Assembly (NCBI RefSeq): GCF_005281345.1
Contig: NZ_SZXJ01000098.1
Location: 1-64,000, forward strand
DNA from: Citrobacter sp. wls619
GTDB lineage: Bacteria; Pseudomonadota; Gammaproteobacteria; Enterobacterales; Enterobacteriaceae
Length of the DNA: 64,000 bases
Direction: 5' to 3'
The translations under genes and the position numbers were made by a program. The notes beneath the pieces were generated by a model. The model was not told where the DNA came from. It saw only the letters and a program-made list of their open reading frames with translations, and made no database searches. Below, in pieces: positions 41,341 to 52,200 of this stretch; positions within the stretch are counted from its first letter, which is position 1, and the number at the start of each line of letters is the position of its first letter.

Positions 41341-41523
41341 GCATCTGTGAAGGATCTTTGGTGAATTTAGGGACCAGTGCATCGCTACGTTTATCGGCAT
41401 TCTCCAGCTTGATAAGTCATTAGCAGTTGCTAATGACTTATCACCGTTCTTAATTTTCTCAACGGCCTTATCAAGTTTGTCTGAAGATGTTGCACAAAGG
41501 AAATTATTCTCAACAACAACTAC
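41341..41523 (-). pseudogene. Frameshifted CdiA pretoxin (VENN) remnant
   Basis: Reading the minus strand from 41523 gives VVVVENNFLCATSSDKLDK and [17 protein letters not shown], then a stop-prone frame. Shifting by one base near 41416 restores [20 protein letters not shown] followed by DPSQMR, which reads on as normal pretoxin-like protein. A single-base loss (GAACTT to GACTT) explains the break. VENN is the conserved boundary before CdiA toxin tips, and I recall similar LDKAVEKIKNGDKSLA segments in other enterobacterial CdiA proteins. No start codon is present, and similarity fades near 41340 beside the tRNA. It is the outermost relic of the CDI island. Confidence 0.75.
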
Positions 41524-41738
41524 TTACGATTATATTTTAGTACTTGTAAATAGAGCAGTAGCCAAACTCCTGCCCCTCCCCACACACCAACAATTGCACC
41601 AATTTTTCCAGCTAAGATATATTCCGAAAAGGGAACCTCTCCTTTACTGATCAGCCAGGTACTAGCAACCATTCCAATAGAGAACGTAACTGCCAGTATA
41701 AACACCAACTTAATAAGTTCTAATAGAGGATGTTTCAT
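41520..41738 (-). CDS. Two-helix membrane protein, probable CDI immunity protein
   Basis: A 72-residue protein with two predicted membrane helices (about 8-30 and 42-65) and a lysine-rich end. Its ATG overlaps the preceding stop codon as ATGA, exactly as cdiI overlaps cdiA. The preceding frame ends in a segment like the end of the resident CdiA toxin, and this protein resembles the resident CdiI in layout. I infer an immunity protein kept after most of its toxin was lost. No homologue is recognised, so the immunity role rests on position and topology. Confidence 0.6.
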   Translation of the reverse strand: MKHPLLELIKLVFILAVTFSIGMVASTWLISKGEVPFSEYILAGKIGAIVGVWGGAGVWLLLYLQVLKYNRK

Positions 41739-42121
41739 TTACTCTCTCCATTAGCTTCTTTTTGCGTCACATTGCCAGTCCATTCTGAGATTACAGAACC
41801 ACCAAAACCACCCAGTATACCAGGGTATGGGCTCATTTGACTGCCCTGATATATACCGTATCCGATAGACTTTTCCGAATATTTCAGTGAATACTTACTG
41901 GCATCCATTCCTGGCTGATTTTTTATATACTGTCGATCTATATCCTCCTTTGTCTGATCAAAAACGCTATATAGTCCTGATAAAAAGGTTGATATACGCA
42001 GTAAAGCTGTCTGCATTGCCAACTCATCGTAATTTTTTTGCATTAAAAAACAATTCGATGTCAAGTTAAGGTTTATTATATCTCTTTGAATAATCTCAAC
42101 TATTGAATAACCTTCTGCCAA
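41735..42121 (-). CDS. Chimeric reading frame: immunity-like N-part, toxin-tail-like C-part
   Basis: A 128-residue frame starting at TTG 42121; no ATG lies in frame, and the frame extends back to the stop of the orphan toxin module, so the start is doubtful. Residues 1 to about 70 (EGYSIVEIIQRDIINLNLTS and on) look like a helical soluble immunity protein and lie where the orphan toxin's immunity gene should be. Residues about 98-128 (YPGILGGFGGSVISEWTGN) resemble the end of the resident CdiA (IPGFVYDYWGGVASEFSSG). I infer a fusion of an immunity gene to the tail of a lost membrane-active toxin. Confidence 0.5.
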   Translation of the reverse strand: MAEGYSIVEIIQRDIINLNLTSNCFLMQKNYDELAMQTALLRISTFLSGLYSVFDQTKEDIDRQYIKNQPGMDASKYSLKYSEKSIGYGIYQGSQMSPYPGILGGFGGSVISEWTGNVTQKEANGESK

Positions 42122-42157
42122 ATAAAGATCATCTGTATCAAGGACTTTTCCTGCCTT

Positions 42158-42979
42158 CTATTTTAACAGCTCCAGATAAGAATCTTTGAATTTATATAGC
42201 ATACTAATATCAATCATTTTGGTAACTTCAGCTCTGGCGACCTTAGTTTTTGCATCATTAAAAGACCCATCAATATTCAGGACAGCTTTAACTTTTCCTT
42301 TGTTATCAAAAACCTCAATATGATATTTGTGTAACCCATCGAGGTAATACTTATCACCTTTCGCAATATAATCTCCAACAGGTCCCTGCGCTTGATAGAC
42401 GCTTTGCCTCTGAAAGAGCTGGCTTGTGTTCTGAGCACTTTCTTTCATTTGGCTACCAAAACCAGACTGTTTAAAAAATTCCCCCATATTCCCAACCGCA
42501 CCGGCATTAGGCGTATGTGGAACTTTCTTACCCGGCAACATAATACTTGCCAGCATCCCGCCTGTAGCTTCCAGCGCGGCCTGATTTCCGTCAGCCGCCT
42601 GTTTGACCGTATCCGCTACCGCTGACCAGGTTTCACTCTGCATCAGGGCTGTAACGGTATCCGCCACCGCCTGATTTTTCCCGGCCAGGTCGCTCATGGC
42701 TTTGCTGCAGTAGCTGTCACCTGCAGCACAGGAAGCCAGTGCCATGGCCGCATCCGCAGCGTAGTCCGCCGAGCCTAATGCCGCATCGCCGGCATCAGCA
42801 AGACCAGTGATAATGGCGTTCGCGATAGCAGAAGTGGTACCGTCACCGAGCTTTTCCCGGACCTGCTTTTTCAGAGATTCGGCAGCCTGTTTCGCCGCTT
42901 CACGAGCCTGGTCACCACTGAGCGAGTTATTCTCAACAACAATCCCAACTGCAAATACAGGGATTGTTGTTAACCTCAC
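42158..42979 (-). CDS. Orphan CdiA-CT toxin module with VENN motif
   Basis: A 273-residue frame that begins almost at a VENN motif (residues 15-18, GIVVENNSLSGDQ), where intact CdiA proteins switch from pretoxin to toxin tip. Residues 19-150 are an alanine-rich pretoxin or entry domain. Residues about 200-273 are a distinct domain with YYLDGLHKYHIEVFDNKG and KAVLNIDGS; its Asp214, His217, His220 and Glu222 could form a nuclease-type active site, but I cannot name the family. The GTG start overlaps the cdiI stop as GTGA, so it could be translated by coupling. No secretion domains remain, so it is a displaced tip. Confidence 0.75.
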   Translation of the reverse strand: MRLTTIPVFAVGIVVENNSLSGDQAREAAKQAAESLKKQVREKLGDGTTSAIANAIITGLADAGDAALGSADYAADAAMALASCAAGDSYCSKAMSDLAGKNQAVADTVTALMQSETWSAVADTVKQAADGNQAALEATGGMLASIMLPGKKVPHTPNAGAVGNMGEFFKQSGFGSQMKESAQNTSQLFQRQSVYQAQGPVGDYIAKGDKYYLDGLHKYHIEVFDNKGKVKAVLNIDGSFNDAKTKVARAEVTKMIDISMLYKFKDSYLELLK

Positions 42980-43233
42980 TTAGGATCTGAAGGTGGTTTT
43001 TTACGGGCGTTAATTTTGTCTATCAGATTAAAGACGATTGTGGCCAAAGTGATCGCAGATCCTGCTATACAACCGAAAACAATAGCCCTTTTTAATTGCC
43101 CTAGTGGAAAATTAAACTCATTACCTTTTAAAAAGTAAAAAATAGCAATCCCTCCACCTAAAAGCAACAGCATCAATATGGAAGACAAGCAACTATAAAT
43201 AAATAACATTACATAACCGTATAGTTGCTTCAT
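42976..43233 (-). CDS. cdiI: CdiI, membrane immunity protein for the resident CdiA
   Basis: An 85-residue protein with two membrane helices (about 7-33 and 48-70) and a basic C-terminus. The ATG overlaps the cdiA stop codon as ATGA, the usual tight coupling of effector and immunity. A membrane-embedded immunity protein fits a toxin tip that acts on the inner membrane, as known for other CDI systems with ion-leak toxins. I recognise no sequence homologue; the call rests on position, coupling and topology. Confidence 0.8.
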   Translation of the reverse strand: MKQLYGYVMLFIYSCLSSILMLLLLGGGIAIFYFLKGNEFNFPLGQLKRAIVFGCIAGSAITLATIVFNLIDKINARKKPPSDPK

Positions 43234-46200
43234 TGTTTTTTCTCCTTAGTAGACTCTTTTGGTTTACTAAGATCTTTAATTAGTCCAGATGAGAATTCTG
43301 AGGCGACACCGCCCCAATAATCATAAACAAAACCAGGAATTTCTTTGCCGGTAACTGAGTTTACAATTCCAGGTGCATATTCCCCGAACAGTCCACCGGC
43401 CCATGCTCCAGCCGCAGCCCCTCCAATAGACCCTGCATCCGGTCCATCGGTGAAAAATGCGCTGCCAGCCGCTATACCGACGTTTTGTCCAATAGTCCTT
43501 CCCGGTGCAAGCATACCTGTAATGCCAGCACTGGCACTACTTTTCCAGTCCCAGCTTTTGTTTTCATTACCCGGCTGGCTCAGATCAAACCACTGGTAGC
43601 TTCCGTTGGCTATTTCAGCAATAACTCCGCCACCAATCACCTTACCAACTGATGCGGCAGGCCCCAGATACCATGCCCCGGCAATCATCACACCATCCTG
43701 ATAACTATCCACAATCACTTTCGTGATATTGGTGCTGTCCGGCATATCACCTTTCACGATCTTATCCAGCCCGGCCTGTGTTTGTTCCGGAGTCAGATTA
43801 TTGTCCACCGCGTACTTGTTCCATGATGTAGCCGCCGCAGCATTGCTTTCAAAACCATCACCGAAGCTGAGTGCATTATTCTCCTCCGCATTTTTCCCGG
43901 CCTGCGCCCCGGCAGCCGCCGACGCCGTACTGTCACCCGACAGACCACCGGCCATCCCTGCTGATATCGTTGCCAGCGTGCTGATGGTCTGCTTCTGATC
44001 CTCACTCAGTTGCGACAGGTCAGTCACATCAGGATACAGCATACCTGCAATCGCCCGGGCCGCAAGTTCACCCGTTGCCGCACCCGCTGCGCCCGCTGCC
44101 GCGCTGTTTCCCTGCATCGCCGCCACTGCGCCGCCCAGTATCGCGTGGGCAATAACATTTACCGCACTATTGCCCTCTGTCGATTTAAGCAGATGCGCTA
44201 GCTCCGGTGCTGACGCCCCCGCCAGCGCGGCCCCCATATCACCGCCAGCCAGCCCCTGAAGCGCCGCCGTTGCCGCCTGAATTCCCCGCTGAATATCGCT
44301 GCCCGTGCCATACTTCGCCAGTTCTTCCTTATACTTCGGCGTATCTTTCAGCTTATCCGCAGGCAGATTCGGATTGTCCCTGCGCGCCTCTTTCAGCGCA
44401 TTTATCTCTCCCTGTGTTCTGGCAATATCCGCTGCCTGACCGCCAATATCACTGATGAGACTTACCGTCTGCAGCCGCTTCTGCTCTTTCTCTTTGTCAA
44501 AAATCGGACTGATGCTGTCGTTCGCATGTTCCGTATCACGGCTCAGACCGGATATATCCTGCTGCTGGTTCGCTGTATCACGAACCGTAATTGATCCTTT
44601 CGCTACCGCCGCCTGCGTAGTTCCTTCCGCATGCCCGCTGTTGCCACCCGCTGAAATCATTCCACCCGGCATATTGCCTTTGAACGTGCCGCCGCCAAAA
44701 GAACCGCCCCCGCTCAGGCTGACACCTGAATGACTGACCTTAAAGTCCGCTTCGTTATGAATGTCCCTGAACCCCAGCGTTCCGGTATCCAGGCTGTTTT
44801 TGTCCCCCGTTGCCGTCGAAGCGATTACCGCCCCGTCCAGTTGCGTGTGACGTCCCACCGCCACATCAAATCCGCCATCGCCTGCAAAAAGCCCTGTCTG
44901 CTCCTGAACCGAGTCATAAGTGCTTTTCATCTTGTCCTGGCTGGCGCTGATATAGCCCGAACCGGTCATGCTACCGAAGGTAAAACTGCCGCCTGCCGCT
45001 ACGCTGTTCTGCTTCGATTTGTAGTCGTTGCTGTCCTGCTGGCTGCTCATCCACAGGTCTCGACCAATATCCGCGACCACTTTATCGCCGCTGACCTGCG
45101 CGCCATTCAGAAGGGCATCGCGACCACTGGTCATCGATACTTTGCCACCGCTGTCCAGCGTGGTCTCCGTCCACGCCGTGCCGTTACCCTTCTCATGTCC
45201 TTTTGCCGCATTCACGTTGGCGAAGACGCTGATACCATAGCCATTGGTTCCTCCGCCAATGCTGACCCCTACACCGCCGCCACTGCTGCTATTTTTCCCG
45301 GTTGTCTGTTGAGTGTTTGCCGCACCGCTCAGTACGATATCATTCGCTGCTGCAAGCGCGGTGTCCCCACCCGCCTTTATCTGGCTGCCGCCGATCAGAA
45401 TATCGCCGCTGTTCCCGCTCTGACCTTTTCCCGTCGCCGTAATAGCCAGATTGTTGCCTGCATTCAGGGTGCTGCCTGCCACAGTATCACTCCGGGCATG
45501 CTGCTCAGACTTTGATTTCTGGGAAGTCAGAGAAATGCTGACGCCTATACCGTTATTCGGATCGCCGCCAGCCTGAGCAACTACAACCCCCTGCGCAGCC
45601 TGCACGCCGGAAAGCGCCGCTTTCGTTGCCTTCAGAGCCGCAAGACGATCGTCACTCTCATCTTTCGCATCCTGCGCTGCTGAAACCGCGCTGTTCACCG
45701 CACTGCCCACAGCCCCTGACAACGCCACCGTCAGTCCGCTGGTTTTCTGCTCAAACTTCTCATCACGGGTGCGTTTGTCGTGTCCCGGTTCAATAAGTAC
45801 ACTATCGCCGCGAACAGCAATATCTTTCTGGGCGATAATATCCGCGCCGCCGATATGTGCCTGCTGGCCTGCGGTGATACTGACGTTGCCCCCCGTAGAA
45901 CCGACCGTACTGAAGCTCTCGCTTTGGGTGGTGCCTTTTTCGCGCAGATCGTGCGTCGTTTTACTGCTACCGATGGTGAAGCCGATCCCGCCCGACCCCA
46001 TCAGCCCGCTCTTTTTCGTCTCTTTAAAGCGCCATGAGGTATCCGTATTGGTGGCGGCAACGATATCCACATTGTTGCCAGCCCCCAGCGCTACATTGCC
46101 GTCACCGGCAACGGCTGAGCCCTGTACCAGAATGTTATTCCCGGCGGCGACAGTCACATTGTCCCCGCTCAGCAACGCGCCTTTTTCCCGCGTAGCGCTG

Positions 46201-49200
46201 TCTTCTTCAATCGTATGGGTAGTCTTTTTACTGAGGAATCCTTTTTTGGTTTTCGTGGTTTCCTGGTAGTGATAATCGCTCTCTGTGGCGGTCGTGAGAT
46301 TCACATCCCGGCCTGCCGTGACGCCGATATCGCCCTGCGCCGTAACATCCGCTGCCTGCGCACTCACATCGCGCCCGGCGATAATGACGGTGTCGCCGCC
46401 GCTGGCAATTTCCGTCCCCTGCTGGCGTACGGCGTCATTGACCACGGTTTTCTTCTTCGCACGATAGCTGTCGCCGTCGGTTGTTGCTTCAGCCAGCAGG
46501 TTGACATCACGCCCGGCCAGCAGACCCACATCATTTTCCGCTGCCAGCCCGGCCGCGTGAGAATTAATATCCTGACCCGCTTTCAACACCAGGTTGTCAC
46601 CCGCTGAGACGGTAGTACGGGAAAGCCCGGTGCTGTGCGATTCACTGCCGCCGTTACGGCTATTCTGCTGAGTGGTGGCCGCATTCAGATTGAGATCGTT
46701 ACCCGCTGTAAGCTGAGCATTCCCCCCCGCGTTAACATTGCTGGCGGTGACGTTGAGGTTATTCCCGGCATTGATACCGAGGTTACCGCCCGCGCTGATG
46801 GTGCTCCCCTGCCAGTCCACCGACGAACGACCGGTCTCAGTGACCCTGCGTCCGGAATGGCTCCGGGCATCGTTTATCTGGTTGGCATTTACCGCAATAT
46901 CCCCCCACGCATCCATCAGCAATGAGCCACCCGCAGAGAGATTCGCGCCAGTAACGGTGATATCCTTGCCTGCCGAGAGCGACAATCCGTCCTGCGCGGT
47001 AATGGACGCCACAGAACCCAGCAACGTATCTTTAAAGCTCACATTGCGGTATTTGTCCCTGGCACTCACATCAATCTGCTCCGCCAGCGTCAGGTTATTG
47101 ATGTTGCCGCCGAGGCTTTCCAGCGTCACCGTTTTTCCGCTGATGGCGGAGCTGACGTTGTTGATATCACCAATCGCATTCAGCGCAAGGTGGCCCCCGG
47201 CCTGCATCAGACTATTGTTAAGGTTGCTGATGCTGTTCTGACTGTCGAGAGTGAGATCGTTTCTCGCCAGCAGCGTACTGCCAGCGTTGGTGATATTCCC
47301 GCTGGTAAGCTGAACATTATTCCCGGCAATGACGCTACCGTTGTTCACCGCGATATCTTTCGGCGAGAGATACAGCTTCGGTATCATGACCGTCTCACCG
47401 TTGACGGTCGCGGCTTCCCACCACAGCATGCTGTGCTCAAGGGACGCTATCTGATCGGCCGTCAGGGCCACCCCAAATTTCAGCCCCAGCGACTGCTGGG
47501 TACTGGCAGCGCTGTCCATCAGATAACGCATCTGGTCAAGATCAGAACCTATACCGTTGATGTAACGACTTCCCGTCTTATTCAGCATAGCGTTACTGAC
47601 ATAGCGGGTATCGAACGCCGCATCACCGAGGAAACGGTAGTCATATTCCGGGTTCAGTTTGAGACGATCGAGCATATAGGCCGATCCCAGAAACTGGTTT
47701 TGATCGGTATACGCAACGTTAGTTTCACGCGGCGCTTCGCCCGGTTTGATACCCAGCATGGCATTCAAATCACCAAACAGGCTGGGATCGAGTTGACCAA
47801 GGCCATTCAGTTTCGGGTTGACGTTGATCAGGTACGGGCTTTTCGGATCGTCGGAGACGACGAAATAACCGTTCTTTCCGGAAGGCAACGGATACGCGCT
47901 GGTATCCACCGTTTTGCCCTGATTTTGCCCGGCGGTATTCACGCCCTTCTCGCCTGGGTTAATCAGGCCATTCAGTTGGCCGAGGCTGGCATCACCTTTC
48001 TGCGTGGTAGAAACAGAGCTGAGCGTAGCGTCTGATACGCCACCGCTTTCCAGCGTGCCGCCGCCGTTAATCTGCTGCAATGCGTCATGCAGTCGATCGT
48101 TCCACTGTGGGGAACTGACGCTCACCGTGTCATTGCTTGCCAGCGCCTGCTTTTGCACCCCATTACTGAGGGTTTGGTTGCTGAGAGTGTTGAGGGTTGG
48201 CACAGAAATAGTGGTACCAACTCCACTGTTCGCTGTTGTATTGGTGTTACTGATGTTATGAGTGAATGTCGCGCTGATATTGCCAGCGGCGCTTATCACT
48301 GCACGATAAGCATCACCATCAGCGACAAACTCAGTTTTTCTTTCACCCAGGATATAAGAGACCGATGTCCTGCCACGTTCTTTGTCCCGCCACCAGTACC
48401 ATTTATCCCCCTCACCAGAAAGTGGACGCCAATCCTCACTGCCGCACTCATTGCTGAACCATTCACAACGGTACTCTGCCTGAATATAAGTTACTCGCCG
48501 CCCGCTCTCAGCGGAGAGATTATTCAGTGTTTCTCCGCTAAGCCCTGCATTGCGTCCAGCCAGTATCTGGCTGGCGCGATTATCCAGGTTACCAGCATCA
48601 ACAATAATATCACGGGCGGCCACAATACGGGCTGCCCCCCCCGTTACAGAGACCGTGACAACCGACTCACTCTGTACAAACTGACGGATATCATTACCTG
48701 TAAGAAGGTAAGAAACACCTGTCCGGCAGTTGTCATTCTTACCACCGGTACACTGCTCCCACTCCTTCCAGACGACATTATCACCCCGGTCAATCCACTC
48801 GTTCAGACTGACAGCAAAATCCGCATATTGACCCAGAGAGCTGGAGTAAGCAGGATACTTATCCCGAGCAGGAACAGCATCCGGATAGTTTTTATCGGAC
48901 TGGTTAATCGTCAACCCATCCCGCTGGTTCAGCAGATGCCCGGTTTTGATGGTGATATCACCATTCTGGGTTTCGATATTGCCGGAGGTGTTGCCCACTT
49001 CGCTGTTGGCATTTCCCGCCGCATCTCGCTGCATCCACAGATTGTTGCCTGCGAGGATATCGCCGCGCTGGTTGGTAATGGTGTTGGCATAAAGCGCCAG
49101 ATTATTTGCCGCGTACAACAGCGCCGTATTAACGATAGCGCCAGGCGCATTGAGCGTCAGAGAACCACGCGTGCCGGTGAAACCATCGACTGAAATATTA

Positions 49201-52200
49201 CCGCGACTGGTCAGCGTAATATCGCCACCGCCCTGTAACGTTCCGGCGGCGTTGAGCGCCACGTTGCTGCCGCTGAGGTGGCTCGCACCGTTGCCCGTTG
49301 TGATTTGTCCGTTATTGCTGAGCTGCCCGCCCGCCGTCAGGTTGAGCGACTGCCCCTGAAGCACGCTACGGTTGTCGATAGCACCTTCGCTGGTCATGGT
49401 CAGCGTTTTACCGGCGGCAAACGCGCTTTGCGCAGTAAAGCCATTCACCAGTTTCAGCGTCAGATTACCCAGCGCAACCACCTGCCCCAACGCATCCAGC
49501 CCGTGGCTTTCAACGGTCAGATCGCCACCGCTGAACAGTTTGCCTGCCGCATTCTGATTAACCTGACTGGCATTAACACTCAGTTGCGAGTTGCCCAACA
49601 GCGTACCGTTATTCGTCACCTGCGTGTATTTCACTGCCAGTTGACCGGCCTGTGTCGTTCCCTGGTTGGTAAAATTGTTACCGGTAAGCGTGGCGCTGTC
49701 GGCCAGCCAGTTCCCGCCATTGGTGGCCGTTGCCGCATTCAGAATGAGGTTTGTCGCTTGTAACCAGCCTGCGCCGGAATACTGCGGCGTGATCAGCGTC
49801 ATTCCCGCGCCGGAAAGCAGTTTGCCGTCATTGAGCGCACGAGTTGTGGCGTTAAGATGGGTCTCTCCACCGCCCTGCATTAAACCGTAGTTGGACAGCA
49901 CTGGCGTAGAAAGCGTCAGCCCCTGACGGCTGACAATCTCCCCGGAAGCCTGGTTTATCAAATCGCCGCTCAGCGACAGCGTTGCGCCATTATCCCCTTG
50001 TAGGCGTCCGCTGTTGGTCAATGTGCCGGACGTCATGCCCAGCGTCGCACCCTGAATTTTGCCCTCGTTGGTGACTGACGCCGCAGTCAGATCCAACGCG
50101 CCACCGCTCAGCATACTGCCCGCTTTCTGCTGCCTGACCGCGCCGTTCATGGCAAGCGTGAGCGCATTTACGCCGCTAATTGCCGCACTGTTATCGAGGG
50201 TTGTCCCCTTCAGCGTAAGATTTTTCGCCGTCCATTGCCCGGAGTTAGTCAGAGAAAGCGCCTGTAGCGTCGCGTTACCCAGCGCGGTAATTTTGCTGCC
50301 CGCTGTGGAAGTCAGGTTATTCGCGAGCGTAAGCTGCAGGGCGTCGGCGCTGTGTATTGCCCCATTGTTTGTCAGCGTTTGTGCATTGAGCAGAATCGAC
50401 TGCCCCTGCCATGTGCCATTATTCGTCACATCGCCAGAAGTGAGTTTCAGCGTACCCTGCGTCAGTAGTGAACCACCTGCTGCGTTAATCAATTCCTGTT
50501 GCGGTGAAGCCATCGCCATGCGCGCCATCAGACGCTGACGTGCTTCCAGCGTCAGGCTTTGCAGGCCGGTCAGCGTGCCCTGGTTGTGGATCCGGTTTTG
50601 CTGCAGGGTCAGGGTCTTTCCCTGTACCGTGCCGCTGTTATCAAGCTGTGCGCCGTCGAGCGTTACGTCGCTTTCGCTGAGCAGTTTTCCACTGTTATCA
50701 AGCTGCTGCGCGGTCAGTGACATTCCGCCATGACTCATCATGTCGCCTGACGTGGTAAGGCCGTTGTTTACAGTCGCCGTCAGATTACCCAGGCTTATCA
50801 GCGAGCCTTTGTGCAGCCAGTCATCAGCGGTCAGCGTAAGTTGCTGCCCCTGCAGCGTTCCTTGCGTCGTTATACTGCTGGCATCAAAGGTCAACGCGCC
50901 GCCGCTCAGCGTACGGGACGTTATGCCCGTCGTGAGTACATCACCAGACAGGGCCAGTCCGTTTGTCCCCTGCCACAGACCTGTATTGTTTAACGTCGAG
51001 GCTGCAAGTGTCAGCCTGTCACCGGCAATACGCCCGGCGCTGTTGATATCATCAGCCGTCAGCGTCAGTGCGCCGCTACTTTGAATGTGTCCGGGGTTGA
51101 TAAGTTGCCCGGATAGCTTGCCTTCCAGGCCATGTAAACCGTTAAGCACGCCGCTGTTATTCAGCGAGTCGGCAGTGAATGTCAGGACATCGCCCTGCAG
51201 TACGCCGGCGTTTTCCATCGCACCGGTATGCACCAACAGCGCATTACCGGCCAGCCATTTACCTGTGGCATCCGTGGTGAAAGTATTCGCAGAAACCGAG
51301 GTACTGTCATTACCCTGAACCAGACCGCTGTTACGGATGGATTTTCCATCCAGAGTGACACTTTTCGCCGCCAGCGTACCGCGGTTATCCAGAGAGGCGG
51401 TGTTTATCGACGCCCCCTGCTTCGCCACCAGGTTCCCCTGGTTTTCAACTGAGTTTGCCAGCGTCAGGTCCAGGGAATCGGCCTGAATATCACCGGGGTT
51501 AATTAATGTGTTGCCGCGCAGCGTGAAGTCGGTATTCGTCAGCAGCAGACCGTGGTTTTCCAGCGTATCGAGACCTAAATCCAGCCCCGCGCCGCTAACC
51601 AGTTGTCCCTGCTGACCATTAAACAGATTGCGGATGGCGAGCTGTAGCACCGAATTACCCTGCACAGTGCCGCTATTCATAAGCTCCGGCGCGGAAATGC
51701 TAAGGGATTTTGCTGCAATCGTTTTGTCGTTAAACAACTGCGCTGCAGCCAGTTCGAACAGATTCAGACTGCGCAGCGATCCCTGGTTATCCAGTCGCCC
51801 GTTAGCCTTAATTTTCAGGCTATCCAGTGCCTGAATGCTGCCGCCGTTCCGCAGGTTGTCCAGCGTAATCGCCGCCGTACGGGCCTCCAGTTGGCCATCG
51901 TTGTCGATACGCTTTCCGCTAAGATGCAACGCTTCGCCGCTGGTTACCTGCCCACCCGCAAGGTTAGTGAAGCGATTGCCATCCCAGGCAAGCGTCTGAT
52001 TCCCCTGCAGGATCCCGCTATTGCTGAGATCGCTGTGTAATGCCAGCACCTTCGCCGCCAGCATTCCGCTGTTATTCGCACTGGCGGCATGCACGGTCAT
52101 ACCTTGTTGACTGAGTACCTTGCCCTGGTTAGTGAACGCGTCGTGTACTGTCGCCGTTACCCCCGCTTCACCTAACGCATTACCGCTGTTTTGCCACGTA

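Noticed and set aside
41105..41344. 79-codon minus-strand frame running through the proline tRNA
   Set aside because: It covers the tRNA and its terminator. Only its upstream continuation carries CdiA-like sequence, which is reported as a frameshifted remnant.
44730..49193. Long open frames on the plus strand opposite cdiA (for example 44730-45515, 47190-48035 and 48087-49193)
   Set aside because: They mirror the repetitive cdiA frame, have no ribosome binding sites of note and translate into low-complexity or family-free protein. They are shadows of the 11.7-kb gene.
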